Assembly: GCA_964019135.1 (NCBI GenBank)
Contig: OZ025253.1
Location: forward strand, 40,970,548 to 41,034,547
Origin: Arenicola marina
Lineage: Eukaryota > Annelida > Polychaeta > Arenicolidae
Length of the DNA: 64,000 bases
Direction: 5' to 3'
Shown here: positions 59,200-64,000 of the stretch, piece by piece
How the letters are laid out: every line of letters starts with the position of its first letter
Numbering within the stretch: position 1 is the stretch's first letter
Notes under the pieces: model-generated
Told to the model about the DNA's origin: nothing
Databases searched by the model: none
What the model saw: only the letters and a program-made list of their open reading frames with translations
Translations under genes and position numbers: made by a program

Positions 59200-60960
59200 A
59201 ATGAAAACGCTTTTGCATTTTTTGGTTCGGCACGGTAAATTTCGGTCACTATGAGACGTGAGAAAAATACTATTTTAATAACGAGGTCCTCAGGCAAGAC
59301 TACATCTTTATTATAGTTTCAAAGAAAGGCTTCATTATATTACCTTTTGCGACCGACTTTCCCACGAGGCGACTGGGGCAACTGGGGCTTTGAGGTCACG
59401 TTACAGGCAATATCCTTCAAGCCCCAAATTGTAAACCGTCATGCATTCAGTACGTAGTTCACAACAACGAAGCCATTCAAGGGCGGAAGGGAGGGATGAG
59501 ATATTGAAGGCCTGGATATCCAGCGGGAATGGCTTTCGGTTTGGTGGGCAACTGATAAGGTAATTGTTCTACTATGTTGCTACTATGTTCTCTGCTTTCT
59601 TAGTTATATGATAGTGTTGATGACACTGGTAGTACACTGACTTAATTTAGTCTATTGGCCTGCCACTTTAAATTATCGTATTTTGATCAAAAAGCGGTAC
59701 AGATAAAGCGACATATGTGGGCTTGAACGGATGGGGGGGAGGGAGAGGGGTAACTAAATATTTGTACATGTATCCTCAGTTTGACAATTACTGTCTTGTT
59801 TGCTATGAAGGAACCGAATTTTATAACTATAGAACAACGTTCCAGATTGCGCATACGCGAATTTCAAAACGGGTTGCTAACGTTTCAAAATGGCGCGTGG
59901 AAACAGTTAAATTCAAAAGACGGCTTTATAATACTACCCATAAAGAAGCATATTTCGACGCTCCGTCAATATGTAACTATCCAATCTCAGCAAATGCAAC
60001 TTATGTTCATGAAATATCAACGTATGCTGTTTCGCAAAGAATATGCTATATGTCCGAAAAAAAGCTTACCAGCCACAAAAGATGTTCCACCCTTGAGTGC
60101 ATCGCTCCATGATCGCGTAGTGGCCGGCCTCCGCACGGGGTAGTGGACATGGCTGCGGTCGTCAGTGGCGCACACTCGCACCAGTTGGGAGAACTCCTCA
60201 TGACTTGTAAGAACTTGCACCAGGGAGTTCAAAAGGCAGTTATTCCGGTTGTTGATACCGCGCGTGAAGAGATTATATATAAACTGATGACATTTTGTCA
60301 GGTTGAACTATATGCCAGCCGAGAAGGGGGCTAAGGAGGTCGTAAGGCCATCACGTCTTTAATAACGGTCCGGTGGGAGCAAATCTGGCCAATCGCGTCC
60401 CGCCGGCGAGTCCGACCAACCCCATTGCAGAACGTGCGCGACGTTATTGTCACGTGGTCAGCTATACACCCCATGGCCCAGATGTGGATCCATATGTCTG
60501 CCGTTTTGGGGGGGAGGCAGGGTGGAAGGTGGTGGGAAAGGGCTGCCACTGTGGACAGCAGTAGGGGGGAGGAGACCAAGGGAGGGGGTGGGGGTGCTGG
60601 GGGAGCTATATGTTTGCCACTGTGGACAGATACAACACGGCAAACCTGATAACTTGCCTCAGTGCTATTTTTTGCAATTTTAGCGCACATGCACCTTTAT
60701 TAGTTTATGAGGGTAGGTGTGATATAAATGATATAAAATCAAAAGTATGCGTAATATTATATAAATGCTTGGGGAGAGGCTGACATCAACCTATCAAGCA
60801 TGTCCAGACCCACTGTAGTGTACTTGACTGGGTTACCACAAGCAATGATACCATAGGGGAACTAGTAATGTAAGAGGGTAACATATATGCACTGTTGCAA
60901 GAGGGTTGGGAATACCTTTTTAGATCTCCACGATTGCCATTCAGAAATTCTTGGAGATTA
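59200..60960. other. Region without recognised gene
   Basis: Contains G-rich tracts and a plus-strand ATGGCTGCGG start with good context at about 60149 followed by a possible donor near 60209. The 59781-60143 plus-strand frame (121 codons) has no motif I recognise. Two TGCCACTGTGGACAG strings (about 60543 and 60615) flank a purine-rich 60-bp stretch. Confidence 0.4.
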
Positions 60961-60963
60961 GCG

Positions 60964-61201
60964 ATTAGCTGTTGCCAATTAATGGGGATCGTTATCGGTA
61001 CAATTCTTGGTTCAACGGGAAGACCTTTTGCCTATTTAACGCGATCCGTCATAGCAGTTTGCTAATTCCTCGATATTTGCGATATCACATTGAAGATTTT
61101 TTTCGCGCCCAGTCTTGAGCAGTCCTGATCTTGGAGATTCGATACTACTCTCCCTAATTCTTGGGGATTCGCGATTCAAAGGCGGTATTCCCTCCCCCCT
61201 C
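60964..61201 (+). repeat. Dispersed repeat family, plus copy
   Basis: Partner of 54427-54678 in the opposite orientation. It is followed by a poly-C tract (61197-61216). Confidence 0.75.
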
Positions 61202-61219
61202 CCCCCCCCCCCCCTGGCA

Positions 61220-61940
61220 ACGGTTGGGGGACAAGGATTGATGGGGTATCTAAGTGTACAGGAGTAAACGATGCAGCGGCCTGGCAATGGGTTTCGCAGT
61301 TGCCCAGGTTTGAGGATGGCCGATACACAACCCTGTGTGTGCGTGGCGCGGGAGCTCTAGGAAGGGATGGTGGGGAGGGGGCTCTCCCCAAACAGGGGTA
61401 GGGTCTACACAATTGTGGGGCTGATACCTTTACTCCCTCCGCCTGGATAGGCATCCGCCTGCACTAAACAATATTCTTTTGTTGTACTCCACTAAAAATT
61501 ATTTGATTGAAACCATCTCTCGAGGCAGGTCATGCACTCTGGGTACGGTCATGGCCATAAGGTTGATAGAGTTTTAAGTATAATAACAAGTACTAGAAAC
61601 ATATGTCAAACTGCAGAGTAAAAAATATTGTAGCAACGAACGTATTTAGTTAATGTGAAGAGTGGGATATAGACTTGTGTACTTTATTGAAACAGTAGAA
61701 TGATTTGATATAACTCTGTTCTGAAGTCACGAGTCATATACCGGACATATTGTCTGACCTTGCTGGCATTACTTATTAGAAACGATGAGCATTATCATAT
61801 CCCTTTTCATATCATAGTTGAAGCGTTGTACACACAAACAAATCAGAAGCTTTAACATGTCGATATTAAATTACTGTGTGTAACTGGATTCCAGGCTTGA
61901 AAGATGCATGTATCCGTTGAATAAGACGGATAAAATACTA
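61220..61940. other. AT-rich sequence before the Ngaro-like element
   Basis: No gene or structured repeat recognised. It is probably the flank of the element whose direct repeat starts at 61941. Confidence 0.4.
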
Positions 61941-62142
61941 CTTAAAGAGAGACACATACTGCGTTGGCATAAACTGGGCGGTTTATTCAGACGGTATGGC
62001 ATAAACATTACATATTGCAAAGTTACGCAAAGTTACGAAGCACAAGGAGCATAACAATACACAAGCAATTATGATAACATTACGCAAGTTACATAACAAT
62101 GCATAGCAATATAAATGACATCACGTACAAAGTACCTCCCAA
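61941..62142 (-). repeat. Direct repeat, distal copy
   Basis: Starts CTTAAAGAGAGACACATACT and ends AAGTACCTCCCAA on the plus strand. It is the same as 62625-62783 apart from about 44 extra bases (around AATACACAAGCAATTATG) and a few substitutions. It may be a split direct repeat of a Ngaro-like element. Confidence 0.85.
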
Positions 62143-62624
62143 CTAACTAAAACTAACTAACCAAAAGTGACAGGTGAGGGTGGGCGGGGGGGGGGGGAGA
62201 GATGCGGCGCTGCTGCCGGCGGAAGGCTGAGTGACGTCAGAGGGGAGATCCAGAAGGGATAGAACGGAAAGTGAAGGGTCACGTGACTGTGACTTGAAAC
62301 TCGATTGGCCTGCTAAGGAAAGGGGGTCGCGCACCCTCGTCCTGATTGGTCTGCTAAGGACAATGCGGGGGGGGGGCATACAACCCACCCCCCTGCCCCG
62401 TGTCCGAGAACTGAGCGGCAGCTGGTCACCGCCGAGTGGACAGCGGGTGTCCCTGTCCGGAACAATCGGGGGCTTGTCTGCTCTGCAGGGGGCGGGGATG
62501 AAAGGGGGCTAATCACCTTGAAGCCCTGCACCTTGCTAACACCACATGTCCGCCGATCTGCCGATACGCGGATGGGCTTACTGATGTATCTCTTTAAACC
62601 TATTTTATATATAATAAAATCTCC
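62143..62624. other. Sequence between the two direct repeats
   Basis: GC-rich, with G-runs at about 62183-62199 and 62368-62377 and a short repeated motif (GATTGGCCTGCTAAGGA near 62303 and GATTGGTCTGCTAAGGA near 62343). No open frame of note. Confidence 0.6.
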
Positions 62625-62783
62625 CTTAAAGAGAGACACATACTGCGTTTGCATAAACTGGGCGGTTTATTCAGACGGTATGGCATAAACATTACATATT
62701 GCAAAGTTACGCAAAGTTACGAAGCACAAGGACATAACAATGCATAGCAATATAAATGACATCACGTACAAAGTACCTCCCAA
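62625..62783 (-). repeat. Direct repeat, proximal copy
   Basis: Second copy of the 61941 repeat, lacking the 44-base insertion. The start-to-start distance is 684 bp. Confidence 0.85.
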
Positions 62784-62883
62784 ATACCAGGAATAGTAGT
62801 GGATAGGGTAGTCGTAGTGAGTACATAGGTGATGAAGGGGGAGTGGCGTGGACGGGGCCGGGGGTAGGGGGGGGGGCGCATGG

Positions 62884-64000
62884 TTAGCTGCGTCTCGTGT
62901 CAACGGATTGCAGCATCTGTGGGTACAAGCGGAGGATGGCAGTTGGTGACATGTGCAGCGGCAGTGAGCGCAGGAAGTCGCCATAAGTAAGCAGACCTCC
63001 GAGTGAGTTGCGCAACAAGGAATGTGCATGGAGGATCGATCCTGGGGATGACAGGCGGGATATCGCGTCCGCCAGTACGTTGTGCCTCCCAGGGTAGTGG
63101 ATGGCTTTAAGTTCAAAGTTAATCATCACGGACAGCCAGAAGAGATCTCGTAGGGCGGGCATGACAGCCTCCTGTCTGCTCGTGCCATTGTTAATGTTGG
63201 CTTGTGCTGTCATGCTGTCCGTGTATATAACTACCCTGCGGTTGCACCACAGGGGGGCCCATCTGCGCGCTGCGCAGACGATGGCGAGCGTCTCCTTCGC
63301 GTTAATGTGGAGCGGAGATGCTTGGGGCCAGTCGCAGCGCCAGTCGATGAAGGCCCAATCGCCCTGGCAGTACAAGCCTGCCCCTGCAGTGCATGCGTCA
63401 ACCAGGACGTTGGCGACTGGGCTGGGCGGAGGGAAACAGGATTTCCCGTTGAAAAGTTGCATAAAGGTGAGCCACCAGCGAATATCAGCGTGGAACTGCG
63501 CGTCCAGCTGAAGCTTGTGCGAGGGGGCGCGTAGCCGGTTCATTGCGTCAAGGACACGGCGAATGAACGTACGGCTCCCCCTGACGACGTAGCAGGCCCA
63601 GTTAAGCTTGCCTGCCAGTGATTGCAGTTGGCGGCGGGCGGCGCGCTTGCGCGTGCTGAACTCCCCAAGGAGCTGCAGGAATCCAGCTACCCTGTCTTGA
63701 GGGAGGGAGATCGACAACTCCATCGAGTCGATCAGGATGCCGAGGAAGGTGATTCTCTGGCTGGGGCCCTCGACCTTAGCCCAGATTCCTGAGTAATGAA
63801 ATAAGGAGGAGGAGACCGTCTCGGCAGGATGCGCGGTCTTCACAGATGAGTTAGATGTCGTCTAGGTAACATATTGTAATATATCCGCGTCTCTCCATCA
63901 TACGACGAACAGCTTGCGTGAGTCTATTAAAAATGCCGGGGCTACAAGAGGCACCGAAGGGGAGACGCGTATCGTGCATATATGTTGGCCGGTCCTGGCC
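62884..64000 (-). pseudogene. RT/RNase H polyprotein of the Ngaro/DIRS-like element
   Basis: On the minus strand the window opens in the RT palm: RLPFGASCSPGIFNRLTQAV, then YLDDI (the catalytic Y-x-D-D at 63856-63867), followed at once by a TAA (63853-63851). A frame change near 63790 leads to VEGPSQRITFLGILIDS and LQSLAGKLNWACYVV (RT thumb/connection). RNase H follows with VLVDACTAGAGLY, INAKETLAIV, VIYTDSMTAQANIN and HNVLADAISRL, so all four acidic catalytic residues are present. The tail ends LHMSPTAILRLYPQML and a stop at 62884. The nonsense codon and frameshift make this copy inactive even though the RNase H is intact. Confidence 0.8.

Larger units (their letters stand above)
61941..64000 (-). 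mobile_element. Ngaro/DIRS-like retrotransposon, 3' part
   Basis: Minus-strand element entering from beyond the window end: RT palm, RNase H, then a pair of direct repeats. The recombinase ORF expected between RNase H and the terminal repeats is absent, since only about 100 bp separate the RNase H stop (62884) from the first repeat (62783). The copy is therefore internally deleted or of a divergent type. Confidence 0.7.

Noticed and set aside
60331..60690. A minus-strand proline-rich frame of 119 codons
   Set aside because: Low-complexity G-rich DNA with no motif or splice support.

Overview
The window looks like metazoan nuclear DNA, most likely from a repeat-rich marine invertebrate such as a lancelet, cnidarian, echinoderm or sponge; I cannot name the species. 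The reasons are spliced, intron-flanked coding pieces, tyrosine-recombinase retrotransposons of the DIRS/Ngaro type, a non-LTR retrotransposon tail with a zf-RVT finger, several hairpin MITEs, a tRNA-derived pol III element, and no bacterial operon structure. No intact protein-coding gene is visible. The DNA is almost entirely repeats, decayed transposable elements and gene fragments.

Positions 1-38398 are one compound satellite. A 42-bp minisatellite (about 800 units in five blocks) is separated by five copies of a 0.94-1.01 kb spacer. Each spacer holds a 25-bp minisatellite, a tRNA-like sequence on the minus strand, an AT-rich body, a start-codon/splice-donor-like motif, and a short piece of a non-LTR retrotransposon zinc-finger ORF. 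Only the fifth spacer runs on into the rest of that ORF (to 38687), which marks where the array joins single-copy DNA. Larger duplications (545 bp, 839 bp, 1.34 kb, 3.56 kb and 4.44 kb offsets) are layered on top. The very long open frames here are a by-product of a repeat whose three minus-strand frames are all stop-free.

Positions 38700-45200 are an AT-rich graveyard of MITEs (at least four with clear inverted repeats), a 26-bp minisatellite and one well-formed exon (39214-39357, minus) resembling the JAMM domain of AMSH/STAMBP deubiquitinases. Positions 45200-49682 are a decayed DIRS-type element in the order gag, RT, RNase H, tyrosine recombinase. Its RT is split by a 1228-bp inverted-repeat transposon with a 9-bp target duplication, and its recombinase is cut off by a 21-bp hairpin minisatellite (49683-49997, again at 50646-50913).

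Positions 51384-52675 are a 36-bp satellite of about 36 units. Positions 53443-59194 (minus) carry the broken remains of an HMGXB3-like gene with a SWIM finger, whose intron-like interval is filled by 32-, 29- and 30-bp tandem repeats. A dispersed repeat lies in opposite orientations at 54427 and 60964, the first inside that interval and the second beyond the gene's 5' side. Positions 61941-64000 are the 3' part of a Ngaro/DIRS-like element on the minus strand: an RT with a YLDD motif, RNase H and a pair of direct repeats. It continues past the window end.
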